A stretch of DNA of 64,000 nt from Methylobacteriaceae bacterium (GCA_020638195.1 JACKJC010000001.1:671001-735000); one strand, 5' to 3'; shown: positions 43,301 to 50,984, counted from the first letter of the stretch. Notes: generated by a model not told the origin, from the sequence alone. A program made the numbers and translations.

Positions 43301-43425
43301 GTCAGCGCCAGCGGCCCCGCCACGTGCGAGAGGCCCGGAAGGATATCGCCATCGAGCAGCGCGCGCACGAAAGTCGCGAGATAGGGAACGCCCGGTGGAA
43401 TCGTGAAGAGGCGCGGGCGCGCCAT
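40306..43425 (-). CDS. addB: Double-strand break repair protein AddB
   Basis: AddB pairs with AddA in the AddAB break-processing complex. It has 1039 residues from the ATG at 43425; the reading frame extends upstream only into the murU coding region. The N-terminus (LFTIPPGVPYLATFVRALLDG) has no Walker A motif, as is usual for alphaproteobacterial AddB. DLTIYVPTRRATRAL, VILPGLD, ADLVVLAGLDETIWPPQPRSDAFLNRPMR (in parts) and LSVTRIETLRRDPYAIYAERIL are family sequences. The C-terminal PD-(D/E)XK nuclease shows RIIDYKTGEPPSKRQIEIG. It follows murU after 2 bp and overlaps addA. Confidence 0.96.
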   Translation of the reverse strand: MARPRLFTIPPGVPYLATFVRALLDGDILPGLSHVAGPLALTDLTIYVPTRRATRALIAEFAAQSERGATLLPTIRPLGAVDEEASLFAEPDEAFVSFDPSIPPAIGEIERRFLLASLVHRWSQQLRGAIVGVGQNGEIITDATQALVVGATPADALALAGELADLIDEFIVEGADWSAIRRLAAEDYDRYWGISAEFLKIAIELWPDILRDRGAIDLAARRARLIDREAARLAELDEPTIVLGSTGTNRATAKLMGAIARIPRGAVILPGLDDIMPEKDWRLASGAGEVTEPAHGHPQAALARLLTRLEVSREDVRALAAPDAMLNKRRRFVSQALAPSESTPDWRAYVAAHGNERADALADVCLVEAADEREEALAIAICLREALETPEKTAALITPDRAIARRVRAELARWGLHVDDSGGEPLGATPAGAFARAVLSAATERSDVAFLALLGHSGVAPTQDRARTLELAQHIEIAVLRATPCDPDWRARFNAARDSAHGRHAHAAVRRLAPGEWEEMEMAALAIDSALASLRAAPRAQTVGAWIALHRAALRALGAHAVAGYSEDEVTLERLFDEVGAMGGEAESELRFGLYEYRALFDRLVSGVVSRGPQLAHPRLKILGLLEARLLEADLVVLAGLDETIWPPQPRSDAFLNRPMRAQIGLTPPERRIGQSAHDFAMAMGAREVVLTRAQKRARAPTVASRFLQRLGALAGDVEFDGLRARGARLIALARLLDASPAAAPLTRPAPKPPVELRPKSLSVTRIETLRRDPYAIYAERILRLQPLERLDFAIGASEQGTSVHLALAEFVRRWPGRELPSEARDFLVSAAREHLAPFFADPAWRAFRWPALEAGLDYLLGYEAGRRPEIDKIVAEARGKLPFTLSDGSEFTLTAEADRIEIDRAGHARIIDYKTGEPPSKRQIEIGLAAQLTLEAAMVLRGAFAEISAAGVEGGAYIKLGGKNGGKIVPSSPEEMNIAELAETHFMELNKLLSSFREPEQGYPSRALAQFIKRAGDFDHLARVKEWSASGGVGVDEG

Positions 43426-43427
43426 GG

Positions 43428-44168
43428 TCAGGCCGCGGGCCGCGCGTAGGCGCGTTCGGCCTCCTCGACCGCCTCGGGCGTGCCGACGTGCAGCCATTGC
43501 CCGTTGAGACGCAATCCATGCAGCCGGCCCGCTTCCGCCGCGCGGAAGAAATATGGCGCGAGCCGAAACACGTCCTCTTGCGCATCCGCGAACAGGCTCG
43601 CCCTCATGATGCCGACGCCGGCATAGACGAAGGCCGAGACTTCACGTTCCGCGCGCCTTGTCAGACGGCCGCCGGGCGCCATGTGGAAATCGCCGGGCCA
43701 GTCGACGCCGACGCTGCCTGAGGTCGCGGCCACCAGCAGCAGAATGTCCATCTCGGCCGGTCGCCACGCCTCCCGCATCGCGGCGATCGTGGAGTGCGGA
43801 CCTTCGAGCCATACGGCGTCGGTGTTGCAAATGAAGAAATCGGCGTCGCCGATCAGCGGCAGCGCCTTCCTGATGCCGCCGCCCTGGTCGAGCAGTTTTT
43901 CGCGTTCGTCCGAGATGACGATCTCCGGCCGCGTACGTCCCTTCAGATGCGTTTCGATCTGGTCGGCGAGATGGTGCACATTGACGATCGCGCGCGTGAC
44001 GCCGCCCTCGGCGAGCCGATCGAGCATGTGATCGAGCATCGTTCTGCCGCCGATTTCGACGAGCGGCTTGGGGATATGATTGGTGATCGGACGCATGCGT
44101 GTGCCGAGGCCGGCGGCGAAGACCATCGCCGTATCGAGGGGCGCCCGCGCAATTGGTATCGTCGTCAA
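43428..44168 (-). CDS. murU: Nucleotidyltransferase, MurU-like (MurNAc-1-phosphate uridylyltransferase)
   Basis: This enzyme probably transfers UMP to a sugar-1-phosphate; the close family member MurU makes UDP-MurNAc in cell-wall recycling. It has 246 residues. The N-terminal Rossmann motif VFAAGLGTRMRPITNHIPKPLVEI carries the GxGTR(M/L)xPxT...PKP signature (split by residues); LLDQGGGIRKALPLIG, FFICNTDAVW (metal Asp) and GQWLHVGTPEAVEEAE complete the fold. Its partner kinase domain, AmgK, is fused to TsaE in the gene immediately upstream (17-bp gap), which supports the MurU role. It precedes addB by 2 bp. Confidence 0.9.
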   Translation of the reverse strand: MTTIPIARAPLDTAMVFAAGLGTRMRPITNHIPKPLVEIGGRTMLDHMLDRLAEGGVTRAIVNVHHLADQIETHLKGRTRPEIVISDEREKLLDQGGGIRKALPLIGDADFFICNTDAVWLEGPHSTIAAMREAWRPAEMDILLLVAATSGSVGVDWPGDFHMAPGGRLTRRAEREVSAFVYAGVGIMRASLFADAQEDVFRLAPYFFRAAEAGRLHGLRLNGQWLHVGTPEAVEEAERAYARPAA

Positions 44169-44185
44169 TCGGGCGTCCTCGGCAA

Positions 44186-45721
44186 TCAGGCGTCTTCAAT
44201 CGTGCGCGGCAGATTGGCGACATGCCATTCGCGCAAGGTCGCAAGCGCGGGATGCGCGAGATTCTTGCGCAGATAGCGCGTCACGCGCGGCAGGTGCGCG
44301 AGATATTGCGGCTTGCGGTCGCGCTTGTCGAGCCGCGCGAAAATCCCGAGGATCTTGGTCGCGCGTTGCGCGCCGAGAATGGCGTAAGCGCGCGCGAAGG
44401 CGGCCATGTCGAAATCCGCCGCGCCAGAGCGACGCAATTGCGCGTAATGGCCGAGCAGCCGCAGTTCCAGCTCGTCAGGCACGGTCACGCGCGCGTCCTG
44501 AAGCAGCGAGACGACGTCATAGGCCGGATGGCCCATCACGCAATCCTGGAAGTCGATGACGCCCACGCGCTTCACGCCCGCGCGCTCGGCGAGCCAGATC
44601 AGGTTCGGCGAATGATAGTCGCGCAACGTCCAGGTCGATGGCCCGTTGACGATCTCGACCGCGATCTGGCGCCAGAGATTGACGAAGGTCGCGCGCTGGC
44701 CGGACGAAAGCTGCGCGCCGGCTATGTGCGGCGCATACCAATCCACCAGCAGCTCGATCTCGATCAGCAGCGCATCGAGATCGTAGGGCGGGATACGGTA
44801 GATCGAGCCGTCGTCGATCGCGACCGTGTCGGCGCGCGGCCTGGCGTGAATTTCGGCGAGCGCTGCCGCGGCTTCCGCATAGCGCTCGCGGATGGGCCCG
44901 CTTTCGTCGACGACGCCCTCGGGGCCTAGATCTTCGAGAACCGCGAAGCCGCCTGTAAGGTCCGCGGCGTAAATTTCCGGCGCGGACAGCCCCTCCGCGC
45001 GCAAGGCGCTGTCGATCGCCACGAACGGGCGAATGTTCTCCGCCAGTTTCGCTATCGCGCTGTAAGGCTTGCCGTAGCGCACGGGGGGGCCGTCGGGCCG
45101 CGGCGGCGAGATCATCAAAATCGCGCGCGCCCCATCGGGCTTGATCAAGCGCTCGTAGGCGCGGGTGGACGCGTCGCCGAGCATGAATTCGCGTTTCGCA
45201 TCCTGCCAGCCTGCGGCGCGCAAAATGTCGGTCACGCCTTTCGCGCGAGAAATGCGCGTCGCGAAGGCGCCGAAGCCGGAAAGCTCGATCACACGCCGGT
45301 CCCCGCCTTCGGCCGGGATCGACAGACGCACGTCGAGACGTTCCGCTGGCAGGGCGCCGCCAGCGCGTTCGGCCCATTCGACCAGAACCAGCGCGCTCTC
45401 GGTCGCCTCGTCCCAGCCGAGCTCCGTCAGTTCGGAGGGATTGCCGATGCGGTAGAGATCGGCGTGCACGATCGGGAAGTCGGGACCGTCGTAGACCTGC
45501 ATCAACGTGAAGGTCGGGCTCGGCACCTCGATGTCCGGCTCTTCCGTCAGGGCGCGAATGAGTGCGCGCGCAAACGCCGTCTTGCCGACGCCGAGATCTC
45601 CCGACAGCGTCACGAGATCTCCGGCCTGCACGAGCTTCGCGACCTGCAGCGCGACCTCGCGCGTGTGTTCCTCGTCATGCGCCTCGATGCGCCAGACGGC
45701 TGGTTCCAGCGCGCCGCTCAT
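44186..45721 (-). CDS. TsaE-AmgK fusion: tRNA t6A ATPase domain + anomeric sugar kinase domain
   Basis: Two proteins that are separate in most bacteria are joined in this 511-residue product. Residues about 1-150 are TsaE, the ATPase of tRNA N6-threonylcarbamoyladenosine synthesis: Walker A SGDLGVGKTAFARAL, PSPTFTLMQVYDG, and IVHADLYRIG with VLVEWAERAG. Residues about 175-510 are an aminoglycoside phosphotransferase-like kinase of the AmgK type, with GDASTRAYERLI, FAVLEDLGPEGV, LRDYHSPNLIWL (catalytic loop D-x-H-x-x-N) and VIDFQDCVMGHPAYDV. AmgK phosphorylates MurNAc/GlcNAc at C1 for MurU, the next gene. The ATG overlaps the divL stop (ATGA at 45718-45721). The fusion is continuous, with no stop or frameshift. 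Confidence 0.93.
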   Translation of the reverse strand: MSGALEPAVWRIEAHDEEHTREVALQVAKLVQAGDLVTLSGDLGVGKTAFARALIRALTEEPDIEVPSPTFTLMQVYDGPDFPIVHADLYRIGNPSELTELGWDEATESALVLVEWAERAGGALPAERLDVRLSIPAEGGDRRVIELSGFGAFATRISRAKGVTDILRAAGWQDAKREFMLGDASTRAYERLIKPDGARAILMISPPRPDGPPVRYGKPYSAIAKLAENIRPFVAIDSALRAEGLSAPEIYAADLTGGFAVLEDLGPEGVVDESGPIRERYAEAAAALAEIHARPRADTVAIDDGSIYRIPPYDLDALLIEIELLVDWYAPHIAGAQLSSGQRATFVNLWRQIAVEIVNGPSTWTLRDYHSPNLIWLAERAGVKRVGVIDFQDCVMGHPAYDVVSLLQDARVTVPDELELRLLGHYAQLRRSGAADFDMAAFARAYAILGAQRATKILGIFARLDKRDRKPQYLAHLPRVTRYLRKNLAHPALATLREWHVANLPRTIEDA

Positions 45722-48309
45722 ACCGGCGTCCTGCTGTTGTCGACGAGCGCCGGGGGCGCGCCTGCCGCCGCGTCTTCGGCGCTGCGCGCCGGAAAGATGC
45801 AGGTAACCGCCGTCCCCTCGCCCGGCGCGGAATCGATGTGAATCTGGCCGCCGTGCAATTCGACCAGCGCCTTCACGATTGAAAGGCCGAGGCCGACGCC
45901 GCGATGGCGGGTGCCGATCGTGTGGCTCTTGAAGCGGTCGAACACCTTGTCGAGCACGTCGGGCGGAATGCCACGCCCGTTGTCTGTCACCTTGAAGGCG
46001 ATTTCCTCGCCGCGCCTGAGCGCAGCGAGCGTGACGGTCTGGCCGGGCTCGGAGAAGCCGATTGCATTGGAGAGGAGGTTGAACAGGATCTGCCGCACCC
46101 GCTTGCCGTCTGCGCGGAAGGAGCCGACGTCGTCGCGCGCGACGATCGACAGGTTGATGCCGGATTCCGACAGGCGATCCTGAATGCCGGCAGCGGCGGC
46201 GCGCATCGTCTCGGCTATGTCGACTTCCTCCAGCTCGAGCTGCATGCCGTCCTTGTCGATGGTCGCGAGGTCGAGAATGTCGTTGATGATGGCGAGCAGC
46301 GCCGCCGACGACTTCATGACATAGCCGACATAGTCGCGCTGACGCGCGTTCAGCGGCCCGACGGTCTCGTCGTTCAGGAGCTGGATGAAGCCGATGATAT
46401 TGGTCAGCGGCGAGCGTAGCTCATAGGAGATGTGGTGCACGAAATCGTTGCGCAGGTTTTCCGCCTCGATCAGCGCCTGGTTGCGGTCGGTGAGCGCGCG
46501 TTCGACGCTGACCTGCGCGGTCGCGTCGATGAAGGTGATCAGCGTCGCGCCGTCCGGCAGCGGCTGCGCGGCGCAATCGAGCACGAGCCCATCAGAGCGG
46601 TTCATGCGGAACGACTGGCCCGTGCGCTGCTCGTGCAGGCCGGTGACGATCGCGCGCAGCTTGGCGAAGCCGCCGCCCGGGCCCGCGAGCGGCGCGCATT
46701 CCTGCGCGATCACGTCGAAATGCGGGCGCGCGATCAGCCCTGCCTCGTCGAGGCGCCACATGTGGGCGAAGGCCGGGTTATGCAGCTTCAGCTTGCCGTC
46801 CGTGCCGAACACGGCCACGCCTTCCTGCAGCGTGTCGAGCGTTTCGTTCTGCACGCTCATCATCTGCTTGAAGCGCGACTCGATCTCGAAACGCTCGGTC
46901 ACATCGTCGTAGAGATAGGTGACGCCGCCGTGCGGGCTCGGATTGGAGACGACGCGGAAGGTGCGGCCGCCCGGCACGTACCAGACATGCTCGCGGGTCT
47001 CCTGCGACTGGTAGGCCGCCATCAGGCCCGCCTTCCACGTGCGGAAATCGGCCTGCTCCGGCAGCCGGCGCTCGGCGCGCAACCGGTCGAGAATTTCCGG
47101 ATCCGTCGGCCCCTGGTCGAGGAAGTTCTGCGGCAAGGCCCACAACTGGCGATAGGCGGCGTTATGGAAGACGAGCCGCTTGTGCCCGTCGAAGATTGCG
47201 ACCGCTGTCGGCAGCTGATCCAGCGTGCGGGTGTGCGATTCCATCTGCTGTTCGAGATTGTCGCGCACGGCTTCGAGTTCGCTGAGATCCTGCGCATAGC
47301 CGACCGAGCCGGCCCGCGTCGGCACATCGACGATATCCAGCAGGCGGCGCGCGCCCGAGACGAGGCCTGGCAGGCGCGCGCGCCATGTTTCACCGCCCTC
47401 GATCGTGCGGCGGCTTGTCTCGCGCGCGTCGCGATCGAGCAGTTCGACGCCCTTGGCGACGGCCTCGGTCGGGTCCTTGACCTCGACCGCGCGCGCATAG
47501 GCGGCGTTTACCCAGGTCAGCTTGCCCTCGGCATCGCGCGTCCAGGCAGGGGCGGCGATCGAATCCAGCATTGCGCGCAGCGCGTCGGCCTGTGCGCCGA
47601 GCTCGGAGTGGCGCTGGCGCAGCGACAGCAATTCGAGCCGATCCCCCGAGACGTCGCGGATTCGCAGTACGGCGCGTCCGGCGATCGCGCGTCCCTCCGC
47701 CTCCAGATGCCGCCCGGCGAGCGAGACCAGCGACATGCGGAACCCTTCGCCGCGCCGGCGCAGACGCTCGACGCAATCGTCGAGGCGCTGCGCAAGCGCT
47801 GGCTCCAGCCACGCGCCGAAGCCGAGTACGCGCCGCGGCACCGGCGCATCGGTCACCAGGCCGATCTCGCCTTCGATTTCCGGCTCGCTGGAGGCCGAGC
47901 CCCAGGCGACGATGATCTGTGGTTCGGCGGAGAGGAACACATGCGCGCGCTCGAGTTTTGCGCGCGCCGCCTCGAGTTCGGCCACCAGCGAAGTCTCGCG
48001 CTGCGTCCATTGCTTGCGCCCTGTGAGATGCAGCAGCGCCGTGATGGTCGAAAAAATGACGAGGCCGACGACGAGCGAGACGCCGACGACATTGGGTTCG
48101 TGCATCTGCTGTTCGGCTCCGGCGGCCTGGGCAAGCGCGGGCGTGGCCGCGATCAGGGCCGGCAGAGATGCGCTCGAGATGCGGAGGAGCCACTTCGGCG
48201 CCCGTGCGATCCATGCGCGGACGGCGCCGAAAACATCCTGGTTTGATGCGCTTTGCGAGAACGTACGTCCCAGCTCAATCACATGGTGATCCTGCCGCCG
48301 CCGCCTCAT
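45718..48309 (-). CDS. divL: DivL-like PAS-containing pseudo-histidine kinase (Tyr in the H-box)
   Basis: This is a membrane sensor-kinase homologue of 863 residues. After two hydrophobic stretches near the N-terminus (LLRISSASLPALIAATPALA, and VVGVSLVVGLVIFSTITALLHL) come several PAS-like domains (LDSIAAPAWTRDAEGKLTWVN, LDQLPTAVAIFDGHKRLVFHN, LDTLQEGVAVFGTDGKLKLHN). The H-box reads HHISYELRSPLTNIIGF, with Tyr629 where a true kinase has His; N-box NLLSNAIGFSEPG, DNGRGIPPD and GVGLGLSIVKAL are intact. Caulobacter DivL has the same Tyr and works with DivK and CckA upstream of CtrA. The ATG at 48309 follows AAGGGGAC. It is the first gene of the cluster with the tsaE-amgK fusion, murU, addB and addA. 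Confidence 0.9.
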   Translation of the reverse strand: MRRRRQDHHVIELGRTFSQSASNQDVFGAVRAWIARAPKWLLRISSASLPALIAATPALAQAAGAEQQMHEPNVVGVSLVVGLVIFSTITALLHLTGRKQWTQRETSLVAELEAARAKLERAHVFLSAEPQIIVAWGSASSEPEIEGEIGLVTDAPVPRRVLGFGAWLEPALAQRLDDCVERLRRRGEGFRMSLVSLAGRHLEAEGRAIAGRAVLRIRDVSGDRLELLSLRQRHSELGAQADALRAMLDSIAAPAWTRDAEGKLTWVNAAYARAVEVKDPTEAVAKGVELLDRDARETSRRTIEGGETWRARLPGLVSGARRLLDIVDVPTRAGSVGYAQDLSELEAVRDNLEQQMESHTRTLDQLPTAVAIFDGHKRLVFHNAAYRQLWALPQNFLDQGPTDPEILDRLRAERRLPEQADFRTWKAGLMAAYQSQETREHVWYVPGGRTFRVVSNPSPHGGVTYLYDDVTERFEIESRFKQMMSVQNETLDTLQEGVAVFGTDGKLKLHNPAFAHMWRLDEAGLIARPHFDVIAQECAPLAGPGGGFAKLRAIVTGLHEQRTGQSFRMNRSDGLVLDCAAQPLPDGATLITFIDATAQVSVERALTDRNQALIEAENLRNDFVHHISYELRSPLTNIIGFIQLLNDETVGPLNARQRDYVGYVMKSSAALLAIINDILDLATIDKDGMQLELEEVDIAETMRAAAAGIQDRLSESGINLSIVARDDVGSFRADGKRVRQILFNLLSNAIGFSEPGQTVTLAALRRGEEIAFKVTDNGRGIPPDVLDKVFDRFKSHTIGTRHRGVGLGLSIVKALVELHGGQIHIDSAPGEGTAVTCIFPARSAEDAAAGAPPALVDNSRTPV

Positions 48310-48523
48310 CGCCGTCCCCTTTTCGAGGCGCACGCGCGCATCGGCCGGTCCGCCGACAGCAAGAGCCTCCAGTCCGGCAGCGTCCGCCTCGCTGCCCGAA
48401 TCAGTCCAATTTAGCCTTAGGCGAGGGTCCTGAGAAAGTGGTTAACGAATGGGAAATTCATGGCCTTCGCCGTGTCCAGCTGTCGCAGGGGCGTCGGGTC
48501 TGAAAAATACAACGCACACTGAT

Positions 48524-48548
48524 TGACAGTATACAGAATATATGGTCA
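48524..48548. promoter_or_regulatory. 25-bp inverted repeat, candidate operator for the gentisate genes
   Basis: The pattern TGAC-N2-TATA-N5-TATA-N2-GTCA is a perfect two-part inverted repeat (48524-48527/48545-48548 and 48530-48533/48539-48542). It lies about 40 bp before the hydroxylase ATG in a 278-bp gap between divL and the gentisate genes, and overlaps TTGACA at 48523-48528. Such a symmetrical A/T-containing site is typical for a dimeric repressor of the GntR or MarR type, but no regulator gene is adjacent. The rest of the gap shows no gene. Confidence 0.5.
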
Positions 48549-48587
48549 CATGCCGGCAACAAGGAAGATCAGGCCGGGAGGATGGAT

Positions 48588-49781
48588 ATGGCTCAGGCGA
48601 GCAACAGGATCATCGTGGTCGGCGGCGGCATCGGCGGTCTCGCCGCGTCGCTGGCGCTCGTGCGCCAGGGGTTCGAGGTCACGGTGCTCGAGCAGGCGCC
48701 GGAGATCGGCGAGATCGGCGCGGGCATCCAGCTCGGCCCCAATGCTTTCTCGGCTTTCGACGCGCTCGGCGTCGGCGAGAAGGCGCGCGGCCGCGCCGTC
48801 TATGTCGACGAGATGATCATGCATGACGCGATCGATGGCGAGCTTGTCGGCCGCATCCCGACCGGCGAGGCCTTCCGCAAGCGATTCAACAATCCTTACG
48901 CCGTCATCCACCGCGTCGACATTCATTCGTCGCTGCTCGAGGGCGCTCAGGAGACGGGTCGGATCGAGTTCAAGACATCGACCCGCATCGAGCGCATCGA
49001 GCAGGACGACATTGGCGTGACGGCCTTCGACCAGAACGGCGTCGCCCATCGCGGCCTCGCCCTGATCGCCGCCGACGGCGGCAAGTCGGTCGTGCGTGCG
49101 CAATATGTCAACGATCCCCCGCGCATCACCGGCCACGTCGTCTATCGCGCCGTGATCGACAAGGCGGATTTCCCGAAGGATCTGCAGTGGAACGCGGCTT
49201 CGCTCTGGGCTGGGCCGAAATGCCATCTCGTGCATTATCCGCTGCGCGGCGGCGAGCAGTACAATGTCGTCGTCACCTTCCATTCCCGCAAAGCCGAGGA
49301 ATGGGGCGTCACCGATGGCTCCAAGGAGGAAGTGCAGAGCTACTTCCAGGACGTCTGTCCGAAGGCGCGCCAACTCATCGACCTGCCGAAATCCTGGCGC
49401 CGCTGGGCGACGGCGGACAAGGAGCCGATCGAGACCTGGACTTTCGGCCGTGTGACCCTGCTCGGCGATTCCGCGCATCCCACGACGCAATATATGGCGC
49501 AGGGCGCCTGCATGGCGCTGGAGGACGCGGTGACGCTCGGCGAGGCGCTGCGCGTCAACCAGAACGACATCCCGAAAGCGCTGCAGCTCTATCAGGCCTG
49601 CCGCACCACCCGCACCGCGCGCATCGTGCTTTCGGGCCGCGAAATGGGCCGCATCTATCACGCCGCCGGCGTCGAGCGGAAAATTCGCAATTCGCTCTGG
49701 AAGGACCGGCCGGTCGAGCGTTTCTACGACGCAGTGGAATGGCTATACGGTTGGAACGTCACCAAGGCTCTGGAACAATAA
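48588..49781 (+). CDS. 3-hydroxybenzoate 6-monooxygenase-like flavoprotein
   Basis: This FAD- and NAD(P)H-dependent hydroxylase probably turns 3-hydroxybenzoate into gentisate. It has 397 residues and the family's Rossmann motif IIVVGGGIGGLAASLAL near the start, VLEQAPEIGEIGAGIQLGPNA (cited as the conserved 'E-x-GAGIQL' block), the DG motif LIAADGGKSVVR and the second FAD site LLGDSAHPTTQYMAQGACMALEDAV. The ATG at 48588 has GGGAGG six bases before it; the ATG at 48582 is too close to that site. Gentisate dioxygenase follows after 33 bp, which supports the substrate; a salicylate or other hydroxylase role is possible. Confidence 0.9.
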   Translation: MAQASNRIIVVGGGIGGLAASLALVRQGFEVTVLEQAPEIGEIGAGIQLGPNAFSAFDALGVGEKARGRAVYVDEMIMHDAIDGELVGRIPTGEAFRKRFNNPYAVIHRVDIHSSLLEGAQETGRIEFKTSTRIERIEQDDIGVTAFDQNGVAHRGLALIAADGGKSVVRAQYVNDPPRITGHVVYRAVIDKADFPKDLQWNAASLWAGPKCHLVHYPLRGGEQYNVVVTFHSRKAEEWGVTDGSKEEVQSYFQDVCPKARQLIDLPKSWRRWATADKEPIETWTFGRVTLLGDSAHPTTQYMAQGACMALEDAVTLGEALRVNQNDIPKALQLYQACRTTRTARIVLSGREMGRIYHAAGVERKIRNSLWKDRPVERFYDAVEWLYGWNVTKALEQ

Positions 49782-49814
49782 GCGCCGACAGGACGCATCA
49801 GGAGGAATAAGGCC

Positions 49815-50858
49815 ATGTCGCAGCTCGGCACGCTCGAGGAGCTCCCGCTCGAATACCGCAACGGCCTGACGTCGCAGAACCTCGTGCCGCTCTGGCCGAA
49901 TCTTCGCGCAGCGCTGCCGTACAATATCCCCGCGCGCCGCACGAAGCCGATGGTGTGGCGCTATGCCGAAATCCGTCCCGAGCTCCTGAAGGCCGGCGAA
50001 CTGACGCCGATCGAGAAGGCCGAGCGACGCGTGCTCGTGCTCGCCAATCCCGGCCTCGGGCTCGAGAACATGCAGGCGACGCCGTCGATCTACATCGGCA
50101 TGCAGTTGATCCTGCCGCGTGAGACCGCGCCCAACCACAAGCACACGCCGAGCGCCGTGCGCTTCGTCGTGGAAGGCGAGGGCGGCTTCACCGTCGTAGA
50201 AGGCGAAAAGATGCCGATGGAGAAGGGCGATCTGATCCTCACGCCCTCGGGCCTCTGGCACGAGCACGGCCACGAGGGTTCAGGCCCGGTCGTCTGGCTC
50301 GACGCGCTCGACCTGCCGATGGTCTATGCGCTGGAGGCATCCTACTGCCTCGACGGCGAGCCGCAGAAGGTCAGGAACCAGCCCGATTCCTCGCAGACAC
50401 GCTACCGTCGCGCAGGGCTCGTGCCCTACGCCTCGCTGCGCACGTCGCGCGCGAAATATCCGCTCTGCCGTTTTCCATGGAAGGAAACGCGCGCCGCGCT
50501 GCAGGATCTGTCGATCGTCACGGACAAGGGCGACGTCGTGCAACTCGCCTATGTGAATCCGGAAACGGGCGGCGAGTGCCTGCCGATCCTCGGCTTCTCC
50601 GCCATCATGCTGCGTCCGGGCGAAACCGTCCGCCCCGTCCGCCGCTCGGCTTCCGCCGTGCTGCATGTCGTGGAAGGCGAGGGGCAGGCGAAGATCGACG
50701 GCGTCGAACTCGACTGGGGCGGCCAGGATACGATGGCCGTGCCGACCCACGCCCAGGTCGAGATCACGAACAAATCGTCGTCGAAGCCGGCATATCTCTT
50801 CCAGGTCGACGACGCGCCGATGCAGAAGAAGCTCGGGTTCTTCGAGGAGTTCGGCTGA
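49815..50858 (+). CDS. Gentisate 1,2-dioxygenase
   Basis: This Fe(II) enzyme opens the gentisate ring to maleylpyruvate. It is a bicupin protein of 347 residues. The first cupin has PNHKHTPSAVRFVVEGEGGFTVV, with the metal-binding His pair and Glu-like region, and GDLILTPSGLWHEHGHEG; the second has the degenerate RPVRRSASAVLHVVEGEGQ. GGAGGAATAAGG before the ATG is a strong ribosome site. It follows the 3-hydroxybenzoate hydroxylase in one operon. The next pathway enzymes, maleylpyruvate isomerase and fumarylpyruvate hydrolase, are not next to it. A palindromic repeat lies just past the stop. Confidence 0.94.
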   Translation: MSQLGTLEELPLEYRNGLTSQNLVPLWPNLRAALPYNIPARRTKPMVWRYAEIRPELLKAGELTPIEKAERRVLVLANPGLGLENMQATPSIYIGMQLILPRETAPNHKHTPSAVRFVVEGEGGFTVVEGEKMPMEKGDLILTPSGLWHEHGHEGSGPVVWLDALDLPMVYALEASYCLDGEPQKVRNQPDSSQTRYRRAGLVPYASLRTSRAKYPLCRFPWKETRAALQDLSIVTDKGDVVQLAYVNPETGGECLPILGFSAIMLRPGETVRPVRRSASAVLHVVEGEGQAKIDGVELDWGGQDTMAVPTHAQVEITNKSSSKPAYLFQVDDAPMQKKLGFFEEFG

Positions 50859-50870
50859 ACAGACACGCCC

Positions 50871-50984
50871 GTCATGGCCGGGCTTGACCCGGCCATCCAC
50901 GCGACACGGGTCGATTATTGTCGATAGCCGAAGCGTGCGTCATCGGGCCGGCGTGGATGCCCGCGACAAGCGCGGGCATGACGG
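50871..50984. repeat. Intergenic palindromic repeat, family B
   Basis: Two hairpins with related ends flank a less ordered centre: GGCCGGG/CCCGGCC at 50876-50882 and 50888-50894, and GCCCGCG/CGCGGGC at 50959-50965 and 50971-50977. The outer parts GTCATG...ATCCACG and CGTGGATGCCCG...GGGCATGAC are inverted repeats of each other. Elements with GTCATGGCCGGGCTTG cores are common between genes in Hyphomicrobiales. It separates the converging gentisate and nth genes. Confidence 0.8.

Noticed and set aside
41299..43449. Plus-strand open frame of about 716 codons opposite addB.
   Set aside because: Antisense mirror of addB, no domain, no ribosome site.
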